In this document: piece by piece, positions 31,914 to 40,723 of the stretch
Numbering within the stretch: position 1 is the stretch's first letter
How the letters are laid out: every line of letters begins with the position of its first letter
Source of the DNA: Ardenticatena sp.
Lineage (GTDB): Bacteria; Chloroflexota; Anaerolineae; Ardenticatenales; Ardenticatenaceae
Direction: 5' to 3'
Assembly (NCBI GenBank): GCA_015487975.1
Contig: WFOS01000070.1
Coordinates: 1 to 56,943 of the forward strand
Length of the DNA: 56,943 nt
Made by a program: the position numbers and the translations under genes
The notes under the pieces: model-generated
Told to the model about the DNA's origin: nothing
Databases searched by the model: none
Seen by the model: the letters and a program-made list of their open reading frames with translations, nothing else

Positions 31914-34784
31914 ATGCGGCTTGCCGTCACTCACCCTCAAATGCTCTGGTTCCTAATACTCGTGCCACCCCTCTTATGGCTGGCATGGCGTGCGCCGCGC
32001 CCCGCCATGCGTGGGCGCAAACTGGCTGCTATCGTGTTGCGCGGTATCTTGCTGACAGTGTTGGTGCTGGCATTGGCTGGATTGCAAGTGCGCCGCTCTG
32101 TCGAGGATACCGCTGTGGTCTTCCTGATCGATGTGTCGGATAGCATTCCTCCTGGCGAAGAAGATGCCGCCATTCAGTTTGTGCGCCGCGCCCTGCAAAC
32201 ACGCGATGCACAAGACGTTGCCGGTGTGGTCGTGTTTGGCAAAAATGCTCTGGTGGAGCGCCTGGTAGGGGCACTTGACGATTTACCCGGCATCGAAAGT
32301 ATCCCCATTCGCACGCGTACCGACATTGCCGAAGCATTGCAAGTGGGGCTGACGCTCTTCCCCGCCGACTACCAAAAGCGCTTGGTATTGCTCAGCGATG
32401 GGCAAGCCAACGAAGGCGATTGGCGCATGATGTTGCCGCTGGTGCAGGCGTATGGCATTCCCATCGATGTGGTGCCCATTCAGGGGGGCGTGCAAGGCCC
32501 CGAAGTCGCGTTGACGCGCCTCAGCCTTCCATCGTCTGCCCGTGAAGGTGAAACACTGGAAGCGCGTGTCGTACTAGCTGCCAATACGCCCAGTGCAGTA
32601 CGTTTGCACCTTTTGTTGGATGGGCAACCCTGGGCGACGCGCGACCTCACACTCGCCACCGGGGAAACCACCGTCACCTTCGACATTCCCGCCAGCAAGG
32701 CCGGCTTTCTACGTCTGCAGGCGCGCATCGAACCACGCGGAAGCGACACATTTGGCCAAAACAACCGTGCTGATGCTTTTGCGATCATCGAAGGCCCGCC
32801 GCGTGTGCTGATCGTTGCGACCTCGTCGGAAGACGCGGCTCCACTGATGAAGGCGCTGGAAACCGCCAACATGCGTGTCGAGCAGATTCCACCGGCCGCC
32901 TTACCCGAATCAGCGTCGGCGCTGGCAGGCTATCAGAGTGTGGTGCTGGTGAACGTTCCTGCCACGGCGGTTTCGCAGTCGGCACAGGAAGCGTTGGCAA
33001 CCTTCGTGCGTGACATTGGTGGGGGGCTCGTCATGGTGGGGGGACCGCAGGGGTTTGGCGCGGGCTTGTGGCGCGATACCCCTGTGGAAGACGCATTGCC
33101 GGTAGAGATGCGTGTGCGGAGCCGCAAGCAAGAGCCGAATATTGCGTTGGTGCTGGCAGTGGACAAAAGCGGTTCCATGGGACGATGCCACTGTGAAGAT
33201 CCCAACGATGTGAATGCCATGCGCCAGCGGGCGCTGGCGGGAATTCCCAAAGTGGATATCGCCAAGGCAGCCATCCTGCAAGCCTCTGCGTTATTGAGCG
33301 AAGCTGATTACGTGGGGGTGGTGGCTTTCGATGAAGCCGCACGATGGGTCCTGGAACCCCAAGCGTTTCCGGGGCGCGGTGCAATCGAAGAGCAGATTGC
33401 CACACTGGCAGCCGAGGGGGGCACGAATATCTTTGCCGGATTGAGCGCCGCAGAAAGAGAACTGGTGGCCATTCCGGCCAGGGTGCGCCACATCATTTTG
33501 GTGACAGATGGATGGAGCCGGGCTGGCGATTACCAGGCATTGGCGGACGCATTGCGGGAAGAAGGCATCACGTTGAGTGTCGTCGCAGCAGGCAATGGTG
33601 CCGCCTTGGATGAGCTAGCACGCCTGGCCGCCGAGGGGGGCGGGCGTTTCTACCCCGCGCCTGACATTGGCGATATACCACAAATTTTTCTGAAAGAGAC
33701 CATTCGTGTGTATGGGCGCTATGTCATCGAAGAGCCTTTTCGCCCAGTCGTCGCAGCGCCTTCACCCGTTTTGCGCGGCCTGACGCTTCGATGGCCGGTG
33801 CTGCTGGGCTACAATGGCACAACACGCAAACCCGCCGCCGTCGCCCCATTGTTGACGCCGCAGGGAGATCCACTACTGGCGCACTGGCGCTATGGCCTAG
33901 GGCGTGCCGCCGTGTGGACGAGCGATTTCACTACGCGCTGGGCACGAGACGTCGTGCGAACCGAAGAAGGTGCAGCGTTCATGCGCCAATTGGTGGCATG
34001 GACGCTGCCACCGCCGCAATCCACTGCTTTGCAGACCAGCGTGACGGTTGAGGGAGGCCAGGTGCGCGTGAGCGTACTTGCGCAAGAAGACCTTGCAGCA
34101 CAGCCTGGTGAAACACGCTTGCGTCTCATTGCGCCCAATGGCACCGTGCACGAGATGGTCGTTCCCCCCATTGCGCCAGGCACTTTCGAAGCGACGCTCG
34201 ATCTTGACCAGCCTGGTGCCTACTTTGTCACGGTGCTACGTACCGATGCGAACGGCACCCCACTCGAACAGACCCAGGCGGGCTTTGTCCTTCCCTATTC
34301 GCCCGAATACCAGTTGGTGGCGTACGATGAAACAACGTTGCGTACCCTTGCACGCGAAACAGGTGGCCGTGTCGATGTGGATGCGGCCGCGGTTTGGGAT
34401 CCTCTGGCACAGCCCGCCGTGCGCGTGCGTGATGTGTGGCCTCTTTTGCTCGTGTTGGCCACGCTTTTGCTGGTGCCCGATATTGCTGTACGCCGCCTGG
34501 ATGTGCGCCGTAAAAGCATTGCGGCATGGCAAGCGTGGTGGCAGACGTGGGTGGAACGCTGGCGGCTTCAACCCGAGCCGGTCGTGGAGCGTCCTACGGA
34601 GCAGCAACAGTTGTTCGCCGCAAAGAATCGTGCTCGTCGTTCGCCGAAAAGCCCCGCTCCCCCGCCCAAACCACCGTCGTCAACACAGCAAGCAACCGCT
34701 TCACCAGCGCCACCGCCTGCCAAAGACGACGTCGAAGACCACGTGGCGCGGCTCAAACGTGCGAAGAAGCGCCGCCGTTTGTAA
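31914..34784 (+). CDS. Membrane protein with two von Willebrand factor A domains
   Basis: A 956-residue protein anchored by two N-terminal helices (~10-60) and one near ~850 (VWPLLLVLATLLLVPDI), ending in a lysine/arginine/proline-rich cytoplasmic tail. The first VWA domain (~70-200) has MIDAS DVSDS; a glutamine-amidotransferase-like region (~290-385) follows; the second VWA (~400-590) has DKSGS, GGTNIFAGL and TDGWS, with an insert holding RCHCEDPND. Both metal sites look intact. Such Bat/YfbK-like proteins often work with MoxR ATPases in assembly or stress, but no moxR is nearby. The ATG at 31914 is preferred over the GTG at 31908 for its spacing to GAGG. Confidence 0.83.
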   Translation: MRLAVTHPQMLWFLILVPPLLWLAWRAPRPAMRGRKLAAIVLRGILLTVLVLALAGLQVRRSVEDTAVVFLIDVSDSIPPGEEDAAIQFVRRALQTRDAQDVAGVVVFGKNALVERLVGALDDLPGIESIPIRTRTDIAEALQVGLTLFPADYQKRLVLLSDGQANEGDWRMMLPLVQAYGIPIDVVPIQGGVQGPEVALTRLSLPSSAREGETLEARVVLAANTPSAVRLHLLLDGQPWATRDLTLATGETTVTFDIPASKAGFLRLQARIEPRGSDTFGQNNRADAFAIIEGPPRVLIVATSSEDAAPLMKALETANMRVEQIPPAALPESASALAGYQSVVLVNVPATAVSQSAQEALATFVRDIGGGLVMVGGPQGFGAGLWRDTPVEDALPVEMRVRSRKQEPNIALVLAVDKSGSMGRCHCEDPNDVNAMRQRALAGIPKVDIAKAAILQASALLSEADYVGVVAFDEAARWVLEPQAFPGRGAIEEQIATLAAEGGTNIFAGLSAAERELVAIPARVRHIILVTDGWSRAGDYQALADALREEGITLSVVAAGNGAALDELARLAAEGGGRFYPAPDIGDIPQIFLKETIRVYGRYVIEEPFRPVVAAPSPVLRGLTLRWPVLLGYNGTTRKPAAVAPLLTPQGDPLLAHWRYGLGRAAVWTSDFTTRWARDVVRTEEGAAFMRQLVAWTLPPPQSTALQTSVTVEGGQVRVSVLAQEDLAAQPGETRLRLIAPNGTVHEMVVPPIAPGTFEATLDLDQPGAYFVTVLRTDANGTPLEQTQAGFVLPYSPEYQLVAYDETTLRTLARETGGRVDVDAAAVWDPLAQPAVRVRDVWPLLLVLATLLLVPDIAVRRLDVRRKSIAAWQAWWQTWVERWRLQPEPVVERPTEQQQLFAAKNRARRSPKSPAPPPKPPSSTQQATASPAPPPAKDDVEDHVARLKRAKKRRRL

Positions 34785-34847
34785 CAAGGAGGGGGCGGGC
34801 ACGTGAATGCCTGTTGCGCTCGTGACATGCCATAGGAGCGTATTCGT

Positions 34848-35465
34848 ATGCCAGCAAGGACACTCTCGTTTTTCCTCATCCTCGAAACGGCTGCCGAAGA
34901 TGGGTGGGCATTTCCAGTGCCATCTTGGTGCGCTATGGAGCACCTCGTCGCCGCACAGGCTATTGCGCATGTGCGTTTGTCGAATAATGAGCAGGCTTGG
35001 TTGTTGCTTGGCGGAGGTTTGTTGGCACATACCATCGATGCAGCAGCTCCAAGTGACAGCGATACGTCAACACAGGCTGCGCGTGCGCGGATGCGCCAGG
35101 CGCTAACGGCAGCACGCTGGGTGATTCTGCATGGCGGGTGGCTTTGGATTGCTGCGGAGACACCGACGACCTCGACCGTCGTGGTAGAGCCCTACTGGTG
35201 GGAAAGTCCATCTGGGTGGGGGGCACCGTGGGTGTGGGAACGCTTTGTCGCAGACCCGAGCAACATGCTGGATTTGAACTACGTGGGGTTGCTGACGGCT
35301 GACGAGGCTTTTGCACTGGATAGATGGCACGAACAGGCGTTTGTGGAGTGGAAAGGTGGACGCCTTTCAGCGCATGACCGCCAACATATACGTCGCTTCC
35401 GCAAGGTGCTGAATCATACCAGATGGGTTGTCATGTATTGGGCGGAGTGGGAATCGGGTTTGTAG
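34848..35465 (+). CDS. Hypothetical protein, tryptophan-rich
   Basis: A 205-residue soluble-looking protein not recognised as any family. It is rich in tryptophan (about 15, including VEPYWWES, WGAPWVWERF, VVMYWAEWE) and ends in a basic helix (RQHIRRFRKVLNHTRW). No signal peptide or membrane helix. TAGGAG lies 10 nt before the ATG. It follows the VWA gene on the same strand by 63 nt and may be co-transcribed with it. Confidence 0.6.
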   Translation: MPARTLSFFLILETAAEDGWAFPVPSWCAMEHLVAAQAIAHVRLSNNEQAWLLLGGGLLAHTIDAAAPSDSDTSTQAARARMRQALTAARWVILHGGWLWIAAETPTTSTVVVEPYWWESPSGWGAPWVWERFVADPSNMLDLNYVGLLTADEAFALDRWHEQAFVEWKGGRLSAHDRQHIRRFRKVLNHTRWVVMYWAEWESGL

Positions 35466-35568
35466 GTTCTAGAAAAACGTGCGCCTCGTGGAGTTCGATT
35501 TTTGGTCTTCAATTGTTCGGCGTACAATAGGCGCATTCCGCAACTGAGAAACCCACAGGAGAGAGGCC

Positions 35569-37962
35569 ATGGTGCGCCGTCTGCTTCGTTGGCTTGTCGT
35601 TGTCATCCTTGTTGTGCTTGTTATCGTGGTGGCTGGAGGAACGTGGTTGATTCGCCGCCCTTGGCCGCAAACGGATGGAACCCTCACCCTCGACGGCTTA
35701 CAAGCCCCCGTAACGGTTTTTCGCGATGCGTATGGTATCCCGTACATTTATGCCGAAAACGAACACGACCTCTTTTTTGCCCAGGGCTATGTCCACGCCC
35801 AAGACCGCTTGTGGCAAATGGATTTCCAGCGCCGTGTGGGCTTGGGGCGGCTGAGTGAGATTCTGGGAGAAGCTACCCTGGAAACCGACATTTTCTTGCG
35901 CACCGTGGGCACGAACCGCGCAGCTCAGCGGGATTACGAAAACGCCAGCGACGCGACCAAAGCCATCTTGCAGGCGTATGCCGATGGAGTGAATGCCTAC
36001 ATTGCCACCCACAAAGGGCGCTACCCGCTGGAATACCGCATTCTGGGCGTCGAACCTGAGCCGTGGTCGCCAGTGGACACGCTCGCGTGGGCGAAGATGA
36101 TGCAGTGGGACCTTACCAACTCGTTCCGCTCCGAGTTGCTGCGTGCGCAACTGCTCGAAGCATTGGGGCCGGAACGGACCGCCGAACTCTTCCCCGGCTA
36201 CACTGCCGGCGCTCTCACCATTCTGCGTGAGGAAGACCTTTCGCTGAGCGAACACGATTTCGAGGCGGTGGAACGTGCATTGGCACAAGTTGGGCTTGTG
36301 TTGGATGGCGCAGCGCAGGGCTTGGGAAGCAACAACTGGGTGGTGGCGCCTTCGCGTAGCGCCACCGGGCGCCCGCTTCTCGCAAACGACCCGCACCTGG
36401 CGTTTGGCACACCTGCCATCTGGTACTTGATGGCGCTGCGTGCGCCCACCTACAATTCAACCGGGGCGACATTGCCCGGTATTCCCGGTATCGTGATTGG
36501 GCACAATGAGCGTATCGCCTGGGGGATGACCAACCTGGCTGCCGACGTGATGGACCTCTACATCGAGCGGCTCAACCCCGACAATCCCAACGAATACGAA
36601 GTCAACGGCGAGTATCTCCCTTTCGAAGTGGTGCGTGAGGAAGTGCGCGTCGAAGGGCGTGCCGAGCCGGTGGTGGTGGAGGTCAAACTTTCGCGCCACG
36701 GACCGCTTGTCAACGAGGTGCTCGACTTGGAACAGCCCATTGCCATGAAATGGCTGGCGACCGCTCAGCCCAACACGCTCATCGACGCCATGTATCCCAT
36801 CAATACTGCCCAAAATTGGGATGAATTCCGCACTGCGCTGCAAAAATGGGATCTCCCTATGCAAAATTTCGTCTATGCCGATGTGGATGGCAATATCGGC
36901 TACTACGGCGCGGGCAAAGTGCCCATTCGCGCGAACGACGTGGGTGATGTTCCCATGCCGGGCTGGACGGATGACTACGAATGGGTAGATTTCATCCCCT
37001 TCGACGAACTGCCTCACACCTTCAACCCGTCGCGTGGCTATATTGCCACCGCCAACCACAAACCTGTGCCTGATTCCTACCCCTACTACATCGCCACGCT
37101 TTGGTCGACACCCAACCGCGCCCGCCGCATCGAAGAAGGATTGACTGCCAAAGCAACACTCACGCTCGACGACATGGCGGCCATTCAAGCGGACGTAGTC
37201 AGCATTCCTGCACAGCAAATAGTGCCCCACGTGCTCGCAGTTCGGACCGATGACATCATCGCGCAACGAGCACAAGATGCTCTGCGTGAATGGGATTTCC
37301 AGCTGGAAAGCGATTCAGTTGGCGCAGGGATCTTCGAGGTGGTCTATTGGAAACTTATCGAAGCCACTGTCGCCGACGATCTTCCCGAACATCTGCGCGA
37401 TGAGTATCTCGCCCAAACGCATCGGCATTACCAGTTCATGGAATGGTTGCTGCAACAGCCCACCGACAATCCCTGGTGGGACGACCAGACCACCCCCCAA
37501 CGCGAAACCCGCGACGACATCATGGCGCGAGCGCTGGCCGCCGCCGTTGACTGGTGGGGGCGCCAGCATGGCGATCTGGTTCAGGAATGGACGTGGGGAC
37601 GGCTGCACACCACCACATTCAAACACAATGTCTTTGGTGATGTTTCGCCCCTCAATCGCTTCTTCAACGTCGAAGCAGGGCCAACGCCTGGCGACAATCA
37701 GACGCCGAACGCCAATTCGTTTGCTTTCGGCCAATCGTTTGCGGTGCGTGCTGGGCCAGGCTATCGCGAACTCTTCGATGTTGGCAATTGGGATGCCTCG
37801 CGCGTGGTGATTACCGTGGGGCAAAGCGGGCATCTCTTCCACAAAAACTACGATGATTTTGTACCGCTTTGGTTGCGCATGGAATATGCCCCGCTTCCGT
37901 GGAGCCGCGAGGCAGTGCAATCTGCTGCTACGGAGCGCCTGGAATTACAGCCTGCCCGATAA
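35569..37962 (+). CDS. Penicillin acylase-family N-terminal-nucleophile hydrolase
   Basis: A 797-residue secreted or membrane-anchored protein: one N-terminal helix (~5-28), an alpha subunit, a spacer, and a beta subunit beginning at Ser254 in GLGSNNWVV, the autocatalytic cleavage site and nucleophile of the family. DAYGIPYIYAENEHDLFFAQGY at the start and ANDPHLAF, NERIAWGMTN and GYIATANHK later are typical. Known substrates include beta-lactams, N-acyl-homoserine lactones and cyclic lipopeptides; the one here is unknown, but quorum-signal quenching is plausible. ACAGGAGAG precedes the ATG, and a strong terminator follows. Confidence 0.92.
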   Translation: MVRRLLRWLVVVILVVLVIVVAGGTWLIRRPWPQTDGTLTLDGLQAPVTVFRDAYGIPYIYAENEHDLFFAQGYVHAQDRLWQMDFQRRVGLGRLSEILGEATLETDIFLRTVGTNRAAQRDYENASDATKAILQAYADGVNAYIATHKGRYPLEYRILGVEPEPWSPVDTLAWAKMMQWDLTNSFRSELLRAQLLEALGPERTAELFPGYTAGALTILREEDLSLSEHDFEAVERALAQVGLVLDGAAQGLGSNNWVVAPSRSATGRPLLANDPHLAFGTPAIWYLMALRAPTYNSTGATLPGIPGIVIGHNERIAWGMTNLAADVMDLYIERLNPDNPNEYEVNGEYLPFEVVREEVRVEGRAEPVVVEVKLSRHGPLVNEVLDLEQPIAMKWLATAQPNTLIDAMYPINTAQNWDEFRTALQKWDLPMQNFVYADVDGNIGYYGAGKVPIRANDVGDVPMPGWTDDYEWVDFIPFDELPHTFNPSRGYIATANHKPVPDSYPYYIATLWSTPNRARRIEEGLTAKATLTLDDMAAIQADVVSIPAQQIVPHVLAVRTDDIIAQRAQDALREWDFQLESDSVGAGIFEVVYWKLIEATVADDLPEHLRDEYLAQTHRHYQFMEWLLQQPTDNPWWDDQTTPQRETRDDIMARALAAAVDWWGRQHGDLVQEWTWGRLHTTTFKHNVFGDVSPLNRFFNVEAGPTPGDNQTPNANSFAFGQSFAVRAGPGYRELFDVGNWDASRVVITVGQSGHLFHKNYDDFVPLWLRMEYAPLPWSREAVQSAATERLELQPAR

Positions 37963-37983
37963 CCTGCATTTGAAGCACCAGAA

Positions 37984-38015
37984 CGCCCATCATGCGAGTT
38001 GATGGGCGTTTTTTG
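37984..38015 (+). terminator. Intrinsic terminator after the acylase gene
   Basis: A 10-bp stem ACGCCCATCA (37984-37993) with TGATGGGCGT (38001-38010), 7-nt loop, followed by TTTTT. Confidence 0.88.
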
Positions 38016-38026
38016 CGCATGGCAAT

Positions 38027-38054
38027 TGATGTTCGAGACGCCTTGACTACACTA
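38027..38054 (+). promoter_or_regulatory. Candidate promoter of the alpha/beta hydrolase gene
   Basis: TTGATG (38027-38032), 16-nt spacer, TACACT (38049-38054), immediately after the acylase terminator and 28 nt before the ATG. Confidence 0.45.
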
Positions 38055-38082
38055 TGCCCCATCTCACACCAGGAGGGAATCA

Positions 38083-38844
38083 ATGACAACGCCCTACTTC
38101 ATCGAAGAAGGCGAAGGGTATCCCCTGTTGTTGCTGCACAGTGGGGGGATGAGCAGTGAAGAATGGCGGCGTCATATCCCCGCCTTGGCGAGGCAGTTTC
38201 GGGTGATTGCGCCCGATTTGCCCGGACATGGCCACACACCACCGCCGGCCGACGAACCGCTCTCCATTGGGGCAATGGCGCGCGCCGTGCGCACTTTGTT
38301 GGATGAACTGGGCATTGCTGAAGCCCACGTGCTGGGCTCGTCCATGGGGGGTGCAGTAGCCCTGCGCCTGACACTCGATACGCCGGAACGTGTCTCGCGG
38401 CTTGTGCTCTACCGTGCGCACTACACCAAAGATCCAACCCTCTATCGACACACACTGGAAATCGCCAACCCTGATCGCTGGCGGCAATTGGGGCTAGACA
38501 AATGGCTGAGCACACTTCACGCCCCACAGGGAGGCCCCGATGCCTGGCAACAGGTCATCCGGCGTGTTGCCGACCTGTTCAACCCGGAAACGACCGACCA
38601 TCGCCATACGCTCGACGACTTGCGCCGTATCACCGCGCCCACTCTCATCATCGTGGGTGATCGTGATCCCCTGGTGCCGCTGGATGCTGCCCTCGACATG
38701 TATCGTGCCATCCCCACGTCGGCGTTGTGGGTGTTGCCTAACGCAACCCACATTACGGCTGCCAACACCTGGCGGCGAGACTGTTTCGATTTGGAAGTGG
38801 TCCGCTTTTTGAAACACCACTATCCAATGCGAAAACCATCTTGA
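38083..38844 (+). CDS. Alpha/beta-hydrolase-fold protein
   Basis: A 253-residue hydrolase with the nucleophile elbow GSSMGG (Ser87), the acid in GDRDPLVPL and the histidine in NATHITAAN, a complete catalytic triad. APDLPGHGHT marks the oxyanion side. Substrate cannot be assigned; lactonase, esterase or enol-lactone hydrolase are all possible. CAGGAGGGA precedes the ATG. Single-gene unit between its own promoter and the next lipoprotein gene. Confidence 0.9.
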   Translation: MTTPYFIEEGEGYPLLLLHSGGMSSEEWRRHIPALARQFRVIAPDLPGHGHTPPPADEPLSIGAMARAVRTLLDELGIAEAHVLGSSMGGAVALRLTLDTPERVSRLVLYRAHYTKDPTLYRHTLEIANPDRWRQLGLDKWLSTLHAPQGGPDAWQQVIRRVADLFNPETTDHRHTLDDLRRITAPTLIIVGDRDPLVPLDAALDMYRAIPTSALWVLPNATHITAANTWRRDCFDLEVVRFLKHHYPMRKPS

Positions 38845-38965
38845 AACAACGAGTGCTCTGCGTCTGGATGATGTCGTGCCCACCTAAGGTGTGTGGCGGC
38901 ATGTCGCAGAACACGTGATTCGTGCGACGGTCATGGCAAGACCGTATCGCACCCAAGGAGACATG

Positions 38966-40087
38966 ATGAGTCGAATATCGTTGTCGAAGGGATGGATACC
39001 CACCCTCATGATGTTCGTTCTCGTTGCCTGCGCGCAACGAGAACCACAAAGCGCTATGTTCCGTGGGAACCCTGCTCACACTGGTGTGTTTTCTGTGCCA
39101 AATGGGCAGACGCAAGGCACGTGGGAATTCAAAACCAGTGGGCGCATCTTTTCCTCACCAGTGATTGCCGATGGTGCCTTGTTTGTCGGCAGTACCGACA
39201 ATCACATCTACGCCATCGAACTTGCAGATGGCCGTGAGCGGTGGCGGTTCGAGACGCAGGGCAGTGTCGTCTCGTCGCCAGTTGTGGTGGGGAACACGGT
39301 GTATGTAGGTGGGCTCGATAACCGCATATACGGGTTGGACACACGCACAGGCGAAAAACGGTTTGAATTTCGTTCTGGTGGTGGCATTGTTTCATCGCCG
39401 GCTGTTGTTGGAACGACCATCTACTATGGAGGACAAGACCGCAAGGTTCACGCGCTGGATATTGCGCAAGGTGAATTGCGCTGGTCGTTTGCCACAGGGG
39501 GTGAAATCTGGTCGTCTCCCATGGTTGCCAAAGGAATGCTCTACATCGGCGATTCATGGCGGAGACTCTATGCCTTGGATGCCGAAACGGGCGAGCTGCA
39601 GTGGGAATTCAATGTCGATGGTGAGATCATCAGCTCACCCGCCATTGCCGATGGAATGGTCTTTTTTGGAAGTGCCGATACGTACGTTTACGCGCTCGAC
39701 GCCCAAAACGGTACCGAACAATGGCGCGTGCAGACGAGTGGCGAGGTTGCATCGTCACCCGCCGTGCACGATGGTGTGCTTTACATAGGTGATGAAAGTG
39801 GCGTGCTCTACGCCTTGGAAAGCGCCACTGGGCGAGAACGTTGGCGTTTTCAGGCGTCGGATACCATCTTTGCCTCGCCTGCCGTGGCCAACGGTGTGGT
39901 CTATTTTGGTGATTGGGATGGGCTTGTGTATGGTGTAGACGCTCGAACGGGTGAAGAGCGGTGGCGCTTTCGCACCTATGGGGAAATCTGGTCGTCACCT
40001 ATCGTCGCCAACGATGTGCTCTACGTCGGCAGTTTCGACCGGCGGGTGTATGCTGTGCACCCCTTTGCCAAGCCAGAAGGCGAATAG
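38966..40087 (+). CDS. PQQ-binding-like beta-propeller lipoprotein
   Basis: A ~373-residue lipoprotein. The N-terminal helix ends in the lipobox LVAC, and the rest is seven to eight repeats of ~40 residues of the form SSPVIADGALFVGSTDNHIYAIELADGR cut into blades, each with a buried tryptophan near its end (ERWRF). This is the BamB/YncE-like propeller. No enzyme site is visible, so a structural or protein-binding role on the cell surface is likely; a BamB role is not supported by neighbours. Of two adjacent ATG codons, the second (38966) has the better spacing to AAGGAG. Confidence 0.87.
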   Translation: MSRISLSKGWIPTLMMFVLVACAQREPQSAMFRGNPAHTGVFSVPNGQTQGTWEFKTSGRIFSSPVIADGALFVGSTDNHIYAIELADGRERWRFETQGSVVSSPVVVGNTVYVGGLDNRIYGLDTRTGEKRFEFRSGGGIVSSPAVVGTTIYYGGQDRKVHALDIAQGELRWSFATGGEIWSSPMVAKGMLYIGDSWRRLYALDAETGELQWEFNVDGEIISSPAIADGMVFFGSADTYVYALDAQNGTEQWRVQTSGEVASSPAVHDGVLYIGDESGVLYALESATGRERWRFQASDTIFASPAVANGVVYFGDWDGLVYGVDARTGEERWRFRTYGEIWSSPIVANDVLYVGSFDRRVYAVHPFAKPEGE

Positions 40088-40153
40088 CGTGGGGAATGGG
40101 TATCCGATATGCCCAAGCAAGCGAACCAAACATCGATGAGGGGAGGTGAACAG

Positions 40154-40615
40154 ATGCGTATCGCATTGAGTAGCGACGAGCGCACGGAGTTGACCGATTT
40201 TCTCATTCGTGAGTTGCGTGAACGTGGCCATGAGGTCTTGCTCTTCGGCGCAATCGCCGAAAACGACCCCGATGTGGATTGGCCGCTGGCAAGCAGTCGA
40301 GCGGCACGTGCTGTTGTCAGCGGTGAAGCCGATGAGGCAATTGTCTGCTGTTGGACAGGCACAGGGGCCAGCATTGCCGCCAACAAGGTACGCGGGATCC
40401 GCGCTGCGCTCTGCCACGATGCTGAAACAGCTCGCGGAGCACGCATTTGGAATCATGCCAACGTATTGGCGCTCAGTCTTCGCGCCACCTCGATCCCGAT
40501 CGCCAAGGAGATTTTGGATGCGTGGTTCGCGACCCCCTACTCGGATGATGAATGGAATGTACAACAAATAGTGCGTATCCGTGACCTGGAAGCCGAATGG
40601 GTGCAATCACAATAA
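40154..40615 (+). CDS. RpiB/LacA/LacB-family protein
   Basis: A 153-residue protein of the ribose-5-phosphate isomerase B family: CWTGTGASIAANKVRGIRAA and ARIWNHANVLALSLR keep the substrate-binding loop and the HNxANV-like element. The usual N-terminal SDHAG reads SSDERTE, and the cysteine of the xCGTG motif is shifted to CCWTGTG, so isomerase activity on ribose phosphate is uncertain; it may act on another sugar phosphate. GGAGGTG is 5 nt before the ATG at 40154. Terminated by a strong two-way hairpin. Confidence 0.83.
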   Translation: MRIALSSDERTELTDFLIRELRERGHEVLLFGAIAENDPDVDWPLASSRAARAVVSGEADEAIVCCWTGTGASIAANKVRGIRAALCHDAETARGARIWNHANVLALSLRATSIPIAKEILDAWFATPYSDDEWNVQQIVRIRDLEAEWVQSQ

Positions 40616-40644
40616 GACGCGAGAGCGAGACTCGGGAAAAAGCA

Positions 40645-40678
40645 AAGGTGCGGCGCGTCGTCTCGCGCGTCGCACCTT
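40645..40678. terminator. Bidirectional terminator
   Basis: A 13-bp stem (40645-40657 with 40666-40678; one G-U pair) with an 8-nt loop. Minus-strand reading is followed by TTTGCTTTTT, ending the histidine kinase gene; plus-strand reading ends the RpiB-like gene. Confidence 0.75.
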
Positions 40679-40723
40679 CTTCGTCGATCGTTGCGCAGCC
40701 AAATCACCCATCATCGAGAACCC

